The notes below the pieces were generated by a model. It searched no databases and was not told the origin of the DNA. It worked only from the letters and a program-made list of their open reading frames with translations. DNA of 64,000 bases from the NCBI GenBank assembly GCA_019802505.1, contig JAFMOC010000002.1:3238501-3302500 (forward strand), given 5' to 3'. Positions 12,501-24,954 of this stretch are shown here, piece by piece. Source of the DNA: Corydoras sp. C115. Lineage: Eukaryota; Chordata; Actinopteri; Siluriformes; Callichthyidae. The stretch's first letter is position 1. Each line of letters opens with the position of its first letter. Made by a program: the position numbers and the translations under genes.

Positions 12501-15500
12501 ATTTAATTCATAAATAATTAACTTATATATTTCATTTTTTGTCTGATCAAGTTCATTTTATTTTATTAGTTGTGATGGTAAAGCATTAGATTATTTAGCA
12601 TTGATATCAACTGATTTAGTGTTTTATGTCCCTTGCAAACACAATTTAATATGTTTAACAGAACAGCCTCATAGTTGCTGCATTTTTCATTCCAAAATTC
12701 TGTAGCCTTAGAAATATGTGCAGCATGTGGTTTTGTGTGCCATCCATTGAACCTGTGTGGTAGTGCACGTTGTGGTTATTTTCTTTTTAGTAGTTCTGTG
12801 CTTATGGTAATAAAAATACTATATAATTTTTGTTTCCCTGGTTGCTTGGTGCATATTAGTGTTGTAACATTGATGAATTCTTGAATTTATCCTACTTTTG
12901 TGAAAATTTAAGCCAGTTTATCTCGTATTGTCTTATAAAACATATCTTTATTCTTTCATTCATTATCTTCCGCTTTATCCTATATTAGGGTCGGGGGGGT
13001 GGTGGTTCCCCATGCCCATCCAGGGGAGAAGGTTTCGGGCACTGGGCAGATACACCCAGGACAGGTCACCAATCTATCGCTGGGCACACACTCACTCACA
13101 CATACACGCATGCATACACGCTCTATATGGGGCAATTTGGTGAACTCAATTGACTTGATCCATGTTTTTGGACTGTGGGAGGAAACCGGAGAAACCGGAG
13201 GAAACCCACACAGACACGGGGAGAACATGGAAACTCCACCCAGATGGGGATTCGAACCGGGAATCCCTAGTGCTGAGAGGCAAACATGCTAACCACTAAG
13301 CCACCGTGCCGCCTCACATATCTTTATATATACCATATCTCATAATACCATTTTTTATACATAATACACGTATTCTTTCATATTACTGTATTAATAATAT
13401 TAAATAGAAATGAGACAACACACACATTTTTCTTAGAAATCACTAGATTCTTATAAATAGTCATTGGTGATATGTATAACTGTTAACCTGGCTTGAGAGT
13501 TTAGTTAGTAATGTGTCCTAAATAGTCAGTCTACATGCAAAGAACCCTATGACACGATGTCATATTATCCAGATGTCATATTATCCAAGAAGTGGTTAAA
13601 TATTTGGATGCTACAAGTTACCATGGCACTTAATTTACTGAGATGAAAGTAGTAGTAGCAGTACCACTGTACACTCACATCCTTATGCAGATTTTGGGAT
13701 TAACATGGTAGCCCACACCACAGAGATCATCTCTGGCACATATTATGCACCTGGATCTTTGCTCCATGTAATTTGACCACAATTGTATCCATTTAATTTG
13801 ATTACTGGTTTGGTTCAGTTATTGTTGCATGTTTCTTGCCATTTAGTTTTTCTGAGCTGTTTTCTAAAATCAATCACACAGGAAAGAGTCATCTGATCTT
13901 TCCCACCGTCCACCTCCAGCTCATATTCGTATTCCTAAAAACCAGCCAGAGGTAAAGAAAGACAGGTTAGTATAAGAGGTTTGAGAAAGTGCATGAAATT
14001 AAGTGTTTTATTAAGGATGACCAAGGTTTTTTTTATATAGAAATGCACTTTTTTTCAGAAGTGAGGGACAAGAATTGTTGCGTTCTACCTCTTCCCAACA
14101 TTCTCACCCTCATCATTCCTCTCCTCCACTCAAGAGACCATCTCTTGAAGCCTCAAAAGAGAGGTTGGAATTTGCTTTTACATACAGTTAGAAGCATTTT
14201 TTTCTGTTGTTGGAGACATGAAACCTTTTGAGGTCTTTTAAAAAAAATTACAAATAGAACTAAAGTGTGACAAAATGATTTAAATCTTGATGAAACTTGT
14301 ACCCTGCATTTGGGTTTTTATGAATGTTGATCTATTCTATTATCATCAGAGCACCACTACTACTTTTGTCACATAGGGTTTTTTAATTTTTGTATTTTTA
14401 ATTTAATCACAACTCCCCCTAAAAGAAATTCCATGCATTAATTCAGCTCTGAAAATATTCCTCTTATGTTTAGATAGGCAGTATGTAATTTGGCCAGAAA
14501 GAAAAATGCTAGTTTTACTATTATAGAAATTCATATATCAGTCAGAATAAAACAGAATAAAAAAAAGTAATATTGCCAATTTGTAGGTTATTATTAATAA
14601 AAAATATAACTTGACTCTGTTTTGTTAAGTATTTAACACACATTAAAAAATAGAAAAACAATGCAGTACTCTTAAAAACATATTTGCATAATCATAAGCA
14701 AAAGACAAAGCAAATATAATTTATCAACTGACTTAATTAATTAGAATTAGTGTTCTAACTGTGGTGAAAACACAAACAGAAAAAGCTCCAAAGTTTTCAG
14801 AGAACTTTGTCAATCATATATTGCATAATTCCATTCTAAATGTTATGTGCACATAATATCAGCAAAACTTACTTGTCTTTGTTATGTCAAACTGAGGTTT
14901 TGTAGAGTCGTTTTATTCTAAATACAAGCAATTTTTCTGTTTTTAATCTCTTGTTTTAATCTCACTGTTTAAAATAACTTAGAAAAAAGACTCCAGATCC
15001 AAATGCTCCACTTCCTCCATTGCCTCTACATTTGCATCCTCCTCCCCAGAAGTCATCTGTGTTAGATATGAAGAAACAGAGGTCAGGGCATGTGTGATGT
15101 GGTTTATTGTACTTTGTCTCGTTTTTGATACAGACAAACCTGTCATATATATGCCAAAATATTATAATTACTTTTTTGCTTGTATTTAATTGCACAGCAT
15201 GTATAACTTTTGTACTGGTGTTTCAGTACATCTATCAGTACTTAATGCACGTTCATGCTAAATTCACCTGGTGAAGAAAAAAAGACATGCAACAACTTAT
15301 AGAGTCAGATTCCATAAGTTGGTACATTAATTACATTATCACTATGGAAGCATACCCCATTGTCACCATTGTATTTTCAAGTATCATACTTAGACATGAG
15401 AATAAACTAGAAATAACAAAGAAATAACTTTTGACAGAATAACATTGATACAACAGTACTTGATTCAATAAAACTGTATCAGTCTCAATTGAGTACAATT

Positions 15501-18500
15501 TCACATGAACTCGATAAAAGCATAGCTTAACTTAATTATTAAAGAACAATGAGAGGAAATAAAAAAAAAGTCATAATCTTTAAGTGAAAATTAACTACAC
15601 TATATGAATTTAAGTATTAGGAAACCCCCCTGTTACAACTGCAGGAACTTTTATAACATTACATAAAAGTCTCATGTTCTTTCTTTACAGCTTGTAGAGT
15701 ACAGCTACAGTACATCTTCCACTCCTCTAAAAAGGTTTTCTACATTATTTTGTAATGTGTTTGTGGAATTAGACAGTGATCCAGCAATATTCTGCTACTG
15801 ACTTAATTATATAGATTTTTGGACAAACTATTGTGTGTATATAAAGTATTTATTGTAAACATATTTGCAATTCTAACTTAGCATAACTTGATAAGATATG
15901 CATAACTAATATTTTATTAATAGGTTCAACAATGAAGAACTCTAAATAGCACTTTGAGAATTTTTTTTTTCAAAATAATCATGTAGATGTTGGTCTGTTT
16001 CTATTATTTATTGTATTGTAGAGGGTATTATCTAGTATCCATTATTATCATTTTTATTGAAATTGAAATATAGTTACTGGAATGTAAACACATCTGATAA
16101 ATGACCTAATGTAACTGTATGCAGAGCTAAAATGATGCAATGGCTTGGTTTGTCATGATTAATTGTGTAAAAAGCATCAATTCTTTAAGTTGTTTTCTGT
16201 GACAGACTGATTTGAACAATCATTTGGTACACACATTTTTTGCAGTGAGTATCTAAGCAACATGAGATATTAACTCACCACTACATTATATACACCTCCA
16301 TGTTTTCAAACTCAGTGCCTATTTACTCAGCTCCACTTATAGATATATTGATGCACGTTGTAGTTTTGCAATTACAGATTATGTAATTGTAGACCAATGT
16401 TTTACAGCATGCTTCTGTACTGTTCTCAAATGCTTAAGACTCCAACAGTGCAGGTATTACTTGTGTGGTGTATGATTCTCAGCACTTTGTATTATTCATT
16501 CTTAATCACTTATCTGGGTGACATGGTGGCACAGTGCTTGAGCTTCCCCTTCAAAACAAGAAGTGTTTGTAAGATGTGGGCACAGGTAATTTTTGAGTGG
16601 AGTCTGCATGCCCTCCCATGCCATTGTGGGTTTCCTCCCGGGTCAAAGACATGTAGTGACAAAGCTATTAATGTACTAATGGCAGTCACTGGCTTGGATA
16701 AAAAAAAATGGTTGCATCAGTAAGGGCAGCAGATTTATAATGTACAAAATCTAGTTTGGAGCTTGTTCAACTATGGTGAACTCTAATAGGAATAGTGGAA
16801 GGAAGAAGATCCTTTAATCATTCTAACACTATCTACAGGGTTCTGGTGGCAGGACTGTAGTTGATGGTATACTGTTCTTAATCCAACAGTGACCTTGAGG
16901 TGTTTAAAAACACCACTACTAAATAACATAGTAAAGGGGACTAACAAAGAATATGGATATAAAGATGGAGAATAGTCTGTAATTGTAAAACACTTTAACA
17001 CTTTTTTGGATGTGGGCAAAAAAAACCTCAAGAGCCACAGTGAGGATGTGCAGATTCCCCACTGAAAGGACCTGTGTTTGCAAAACCTGGGAATCGAACC
17101 CATGACCTTCTTGCTGTGTTGCAGAAGCACTAACTAATTAAATTATACTAAAATTAAATTATACTAAAATATTATGCTTTTGGAATAAACTTCTTAAGTG
17201 TTCAATCATTTTGCCCCAGAAATGGAGCTAAGAAATATTAAAAGCCCAACACTGTCATGACATGCTTGTCTTTTATAGGTGTATATAAACACTTGATGAT
17301 AACAAGTTAATAATTTTTATTTTTTCAGAAAATCAAGTGTGGATCTGGATGCTCCTCTTCCTCATCATCTTCACTCCCCAACACCCACAAAGCGTCCCTC
17401 ATTAGACATGGCAAAAGACAAGGAAAGGTCAGAACAACAGAAGTTATTATATTTTACCTTTATAAAATCTGAGTTAAAGTTTGTTTCCTTTTGGTTTAAA
17501 TATCTTAATAATAATATTTTTCCATATGGTATATTTGCAGAAAAGACACACCAGCATCTAAACAATCTGCCGAACTACCTATATCACAACACAAGAAAGA
17601 CAGGTGATATTTTATTGTTTCAACAATGCCAGTCAAATATAGTACTTAAAACAGCATATTTTATATGTGCACTTATGATTACACAATAAAGCTATTAAAA
17701 AGCTAACTGCTAATTCAGTTTGGTTACATTTTAATAGTACATTATTATAACAAAATGATGGGGTGGCTTGTCTCATAGGTTGAAAGACTAGACAAACACA
17801 CTTTGAACAGAATGTGGTAATAATGCACTCCTCCATTATATCTGTCATTGTTTTTATATGTTGTCAAACTCTGAGATTAACAGTGGCAAAAAGAACATTT
17901 TATATTACATTGATGATAGTACTAAAAATGACATTGTATATTAATTTCGGAGTCCTTGATATTATGTTTGAATTCTTGGGTATGTATTGCTATTCTTTGC
18001 AAATATGAATTACTAAATATTTGGACTCCATATGATGGGGAAAATATAACTTAATATTTATTAGTTATATTTTAATTTTAAACAATTTTGCTTAAACAAA
18101 ATAGGATTCAATAAGCGAGGGCCAAAAATAAGTACACCTTACCAGCTGCATAATATCAAGGATCCATAAGGAGGAAGGAAATTGACTATTTTAAACTGGC
18201 CAACAAAATCCTAAATTTAATCAAATTGAAAATAACTGAAATCTGATATTGCAAAAAGAAACCAATCAAACATTCAGGAGCTTGGCAGGAGCTTTGCTTT
18301 GCTTTAAATATATGAAAGTAACTAGCAGACAGGTGCAAGAAGCTTACAAAAAGCTACAAAATAAGAAAGGCTGTATTGTTGGCAGAGATTTTACATGATT
18401 GTGATCTATTAGAAAAAGGGTCTTTTTGGAAATTACTGCATGTATGTTCACAGGATAACTGTTAACTGTATGTGGACATGGTATACTCCAATTTTTGAAA

Positions 18501-19191
18501 ATACTTCATATTCACTTATTTTTGTAATAATAATATTTTAAAAAAATTACAAATAGCATTACACCCACACAAACACACCCTATATGGGGCAAATTGGAGA
18601 ATTCAATTGAACTTAATCCATGTTTTTGGACTGTGGGAGGAAACCGGAGAACCCGGAGGAAACCCATGCAGACACTGGGAGAACATGGAAACTCCACCCA
18701 GATGGGGATTCGAACCAGGAATCCCTAGTCCTGAGAGGTGAATGTGCTAACCACTAAACCACCATGCCACCCAGCATTAATACAGTATGAAAATATTTTA
18801 CATGTGAATCTATACAGAGTGGGCACTGTATTAGGTACACCTTCTTGTTTCTACACTTGTTAGGCCATTTGATCAGTTCAAATACAATTTCAGGATCATC
18901 TGATTATGTGGATCATCTGCCCATGTAAAATGTTTAACAAGTAAATTAATTACCTGTATTAAAACTGATATAAAGTTGAAGGTTTGGTTAAGACTATATA
19001 AATATTTTTTGTTGTTATTTTGAACTTGGACTTTTTTTTTACAGATCTGTAAAATGGATTCTGGTTCTTTAATCATTATTGTGATAAATAATATGTTAAT
19101 ACAATAAATCTCTGTTAGCAGACATTTGGAGGACAGTAAACCACCTAAAAGGCACTCTGGTGAAATAAAGAAAGAGAGGTCAGAATATAAA

Positions 19192-19243
<52 letters not shown>

Positions 19244-19731
19244 GGGCTTATCCAGGACTTGTGTAATAAAGATGCTTAATGTAATTAGTTTTTTTGTCTA
19301 TTTGCAGAAAGGAATCTACAGACTCTAAGCAGGAGCCTATTAAAAAATCCAGCCATGATGGAAAGAGGGGGAGGTCTGACCCAAACCTAGAACATATATC
19401 ATTTATAAACGTTTTCATTGTTTTGTTAGAAATTTTAAATGGAAACTGTTCTATACAGTAGCCAAGAAGTGGAAAACAAATTAACATTATGTACAACCCT
19501 ACAGAGAAACCCTTTAAGTCTGACTGGCGGTTTGTAACTTGTCTCAGCATTTGTAATTTTGGCCTCTAATAGTAAAATTGGTTTTACTTATGTAATTTTG
19601 TTGTACATAATAAGTTTTGCACTTCTCAGCCACTGTAGTTCTAAATGCTTTACTTTTGTAAATGTTCACAGTTTGAACAGTAATTTTTTTAAACAATTTT
19701 GTTCAAGATTCTAATAGACAGTTTTTTTTCT

Positions 19732-19762
<31 letters not shown>

Positions 19763-20033
19763 TGCAGAAATGATTCCAATGATTGTAGATCACTCCAGGT
19801 TCAACCATCAAGTGACACCAAAGCACAAAGGTATCAAAACTAAATGCTTCAATGTGTGTTCCAAGTTGTGATGATTAAAAATGCTTGTTTTTCTCCTAGA
19901 AGAGATTCAGTCAACTCTAAGTCTCACAGCTCCCCATCATCTAAGAAAGTAACAGGTGAAAGGTAAGTGTAACCCATTCATTTACTTGATCACTGTCATA
20001 AATTCCAAAAGATCATTATATGGCCAATGCTGC

Positions 20034-20069
<36 letters not shown>

Positions 20070-23000
20070 TTCATTCATTATCTTCCACTTTATCCTATAT
20101 TAGGGTCGCGGTGGGGTTCCCCATGCCCATCCAGGGAAGAACGTTTCGGGCGCTGGGCAGATACACCCAGGACAGGGCATCAATCTATCGCTGGGCACAC
20201 ACTCAAACACACAGACACACACTATATGGGCAATTTGGAGAACTCAATTGACTTGATCCATGTTTTTGGACAGTGGGAGGAAACCGGAGAACCCGGAGGA
20301 AACCCACGCGGACACGGGGAGAACATAGAAACTCCACCCAGATGGGGATTCGAACCGGGAATCCCTAGTGCTGAGAGGCGTACATGCTAACCACTAAGCC
20401 ACCCTATTATTATTATTATTTATTTATTTTTTTTTATTATTAATAATATAATTTGTAGGCTTAAAGCCATAGGTTTCAAATATGCTGGGTTGAAGAATTC
20501 ATTCAGGGACAGTACACCAACTTGTAAAGCAACCTTTAAGACCTTATTTAATGTCTCAGCAGTTTCACATGATAGTCCTAAGGCTTTAATGTCAACCTAC
20601 TAGTTTATTATCCAGTTACTTGATCACAAAAGCAAACTACCTCTCTCACAAATGATTAAAATGATTTGTCATTTACTTAACTATTCAAAAACATTCTCAT
20701 ATATTAGGGGTGGGGTCAAACATAAAATGTGAACTGTACAAAAATTATAACATTTAATATTTTATGACTTTCACTCTAATAAATATGACTCGGCAATAAT
20801 AAAGGACATTTTGTATCATAATATAAATTTCATATTATTCATAAAATTCTGTTTTAGAATCATGCACATTTTTCTTCTTTCAGGAGAGACTCTTATAGCT
20901 CAAAACAGTCATTACCTGGAGCGATGCAGAGAAAATTGTCAACAGATAGCAACGATGCACGGTATTGTTAATTTGTTTAAATCCGAGGATGTGTTTATGG
21001 GGTTCATGGGTTGTGGGTGTTGTATTTAAGTCATGTCTAAATTCCTAGTAATCTAATTACTAGGATGTATATGTTTTAAATATTAAAACATTCATGTATA
21101 TATGTTCATGTATATATTTTTAGGTAAATAAACAGAAATTTAGGATTTCTATTTAGGATGTGTTTATGGGGTTCATGGGTTGTGGGTGTTGTATTTAAGT
21201 CATGTCTAAATTCCTAGTAATCTAATTACTAGGATGTATATGTTTTAAATATTAAAACATTCATGTATATATGTTCATGTATATATTTTTAGGTAAATAA
21301 ACAGAAATTTAGGATTTCTATTTAGGATAGATTTAGGATTTTATTTTATTTTTTTGCACACATTATGACAGATCTGGGTTTAAATAGAAAGGCATCAAAT
21401 GACAGTAAAGATACCAATGATCATCCATCCATCAATCCATTATCTTAGCTTTATCCCCTACTAGGGTCGGGGGGGGTAGGGGGGCGTTCCCATGCCCATC
21501 ATGGGAGAACGTTTCGAGCGCTCGGTAGACACACCCAGGACAGGGCGCCAGTCTATCGCTGGGCACACATTCACACACACAAACACATTCTATATAGGGT
21601 AATTTGGAGAATTCAATTGACCTTGATCCACGGTTTTGGACTGTGAAACCCACGCAGACACAGGGAGAACATGTAAATTCCACCCAGATTGGGATTCGAA
21701 CCGGGAATCCCTAGTGCTCAGAGGCCACTGTGACGCCCTCAATGATCATCATTTTAATAAAACCATCAGCATATTAAGAATGTTTTGTGCATTTTTTATT
21801 TTGCCATGTCTTGTAAGTAATATACAGCTGCCTCTTCAAATGCCTTAAGATAAAATAAATAATGCAAAAGCAAATCTTAATTTAGAACATTTTAATTGCC
21901 ATAGCCAATAATGGCACAATGGGTCAAAGGAATATCTATCAAATAAAATCTTTATTCCGAACCATTTGTGTTATCTGTTATGTTTCAGCAAAAGTAAACC
22001 GGAGACCCCAAAGACACCCACTACCCCTACCACCCCACAGTCTCCATCGTTCAGCTCAGCAACTGGTTCTATTTTACCCCACTTGCTTACTGGGGACTCT
22101 GTCAGAGACAAGTGTATTGAAATGCTGTCTGCAGCATTACGCACAGATGGTAAAATGCACAGCATCCAACCAGTCTGTTAACAAATGAACACAAATGTAC
22201 TATACTAATGTACTGCAGTAAACATTCATTTATTTATATTTTATTGTGTCATGCTTTGATATGTCATAAATATTGCAAAACCTTTATGAAAAGAATGTTA
22301 AAAAAATATTTATTGATTGATTTTTTTAAACAGATGACTACAAAGATTATGGGGTAAACTGTGACACCATGGCAGCTGAAATTGAAGATTATATCCTTAA
22401 TAAACATTAACTACATTGCTGCTGCTGCTGAAATAAGTGACCTCATTGTCTCAACTGTCTCATTCCATGCTCATAACTGGGGTCCTTCCATGAATCACTT
22501 TGTTAAACATTCCATTTATCAATCACAGTCTGGCTTTTGTCAAAATTCTTGAAAATTTTTCAAGATCACACCTCATCTTCAAATATTGTCCATTTGCTGC
22601 CTATTAAGGGTGCATTTGTAACAAGATAACCAATGTTATTATCCTCATGTTGATGGTTTTCATGTGATCTAAGTTGCATCACACTACATTTCTTAAAAAA
22701 AACCCCGATTGCTTAGCTTTTCATTCATTCATTCATTATCTCCAGCTTTATCCTCTTTTAGGGTCACGGTGGGGTTCCCCATGCCCATCCAGGGGAGAAC
22801 GTCTCGGGCGCTGGGCAGATAGACCCAGGACAGGGCGCCAATCCATCGCTGGGCACACACTCACTCACACAGACACACTCTATATGGGGCAATTTTGAGA
22901 ATTCAATTGACTTGATCCATATTTTTGGACTGTGGGAGGAAACCGGAGAACCCGGAGGAAACCCACGCAGACACGGGGAGAACATGGAAACTCCACCCAG

Positions 23001-24862
23001 ATGGGGATTCGAACCGGGAATCCCTAGCGCTGAGAGGCGAACGTGCTAACCACTAAGCCTGCTTAGCTTTTCATTTTTTTATATCAAATATATATTTTAT
23101 ATATTTTTATATAAAAATATGTGTTTTATATTATATATTTAAATGCACTAAATAGCATTTTGTTATTTGAAGATTAAATGTGCTTCCTTAACTGTCCTTG
23201 ATTCTTTAAATGTCTACCAGGAGATTAAAGCTACCGATATGAAATATAAAAACAGAGTACGTAGCCGCATCAGCAACTTGAAGGATCCAAAGAACCCTAA
23301 TTTACGCAAGAATGTCCTTGGAGGAGCTATTGAGCTGAGTCACATTGCCACCATGACTGCAGAGGTAATATGCACAGGGAATTTTATTAATGCTGTGCTT
23401 TCTGCAATCTTTTAGATATTCAACTTTATTAATATAGGCAAAAGGGGTCTCTCCTTTTTTTTATTACCTACAAAGTAATGTTCCTGTGCTTGTGTTATAG
23501 TAGTTTACAGTAATCAAAGTTGTTCTAGGTTTGGTCTCAAGGCAGGGTAGACAAAAATGGGGAACTGGCTTTCTTTGTTTCTTTGTATTACAAGGAAAAT
23601 GCAAGGAAGTACATGCAAAAAAAGCATGACCTTTACCCCTGCAGTTAGACTGGTGCCATGAACAGCCAGTAAAATCCAAAAAGTTTCCAAAAGTTCTAAA
23701 TGGCCTGATTGAATGCATTAATGAATGAATGAATGAATGAATGGAACAAAGGAAGGCAGGTTATTAAAGGAAGGCAGGTTATCAAAGGGTTGAATGGAGG
23801 CAGTGATGGATGGAAGTATGTTAGAGGGATGGATTAATAAGATTAGACTCTTCTTATTTGGAGATCAGCAGTTAAGTAAATCTGTTGAGTCATGTGTGAT
23901 TATCTCTGTAATTTAGGAGATGGCCAGTGATGAGCTAAAACAACTCCGGAATGTTCTGACTCAAGAAGCCATTCGCGAGCACCAAATGGCAAAAACTAGT
24001 GGCACAGTAACAGACCTGCTGCAGTGCCCCAAGTGCAGGAAAAAGAACTGCACTTACAACCAGGTATCAGTAAACACTAAGCAATTGCTTTTTTTCCTAA
24101 AACTTGTGAAAGAATGTTTAGAGTAATAAGAAGTCTTTCAAGACTTCTGCAAGATTTTAGAACAAATAAATCTAAAGGAAAACTGAATAGAAATATTTAC
24201 TAAGGATAAAATAATTAACTGGTAAAAGACTGATCACAGGCAGCTCTAGCTTTTGTGTCATACCTAAAAAGAAGTGAGACAGGCTAAGCACAAAGGGACC
24301 CTAAAAACACCCAAACTGACTGCTGCAAACATGGCTTATCATGATATATAACCTCCTTCTTTTATATAACCTCTTTCTTTACAATGACAAAAGAGAATAG
24401 AGCTGACAGAATAACCCATATTTTTGACACAAAATAAATAAAAAGAAATAATAGGGAAAAAAATCTCAGGAAAAAAAGGTAAAAACAAAATTAAAAATAA
24501 TGCCAGTACATACAGTACAATAATGGCACCTGCTATTCATTTTGAAACGAAAGACACAACCAGACCCCTGTTTTAAAAAGTAATTATACACACCTGTGTT
24601 CTTCTAAATAATTAGCCTGTTCATTTTTGTTTTTAAGAGCCAGTTGTATTCCAACCAACTTGTTTGAAATGACAAAGAATAGAGCTGTCTGAACGAATAA
24701 GAATTCCTAATATTACTAAGCACAAGCAGTCTGTGCTTACAAGTCTGTGAAGCAGATCTGTCATTAAGTGCAGATTTGTGAATAAAAGGTGGAACCAGAG
24801 AATCAGGTGAGGTGTGGGTTTCCAGCTGGGATTTGTTTGCAGGGTCACTGTTTCCTCCCTGC

Positions 24863-24954
<92 letters not shown>

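Noticed and set aside
11596..17427. Reading the extra tcea3 linker exons as intron noise
   Set aside because: Twelve consecutive segments with good acceptors, good donors, the same phase, no stops and related peptides are very unlikely by chance. Transcript evidence is still required.
20037..20420. CRISPR-like or satellite array from repeated SINE pieces
   Set aside because: Repeats are dispersed retrotransposon copies with target duplications, not regularly spaced, and the genome is eukaryotic.
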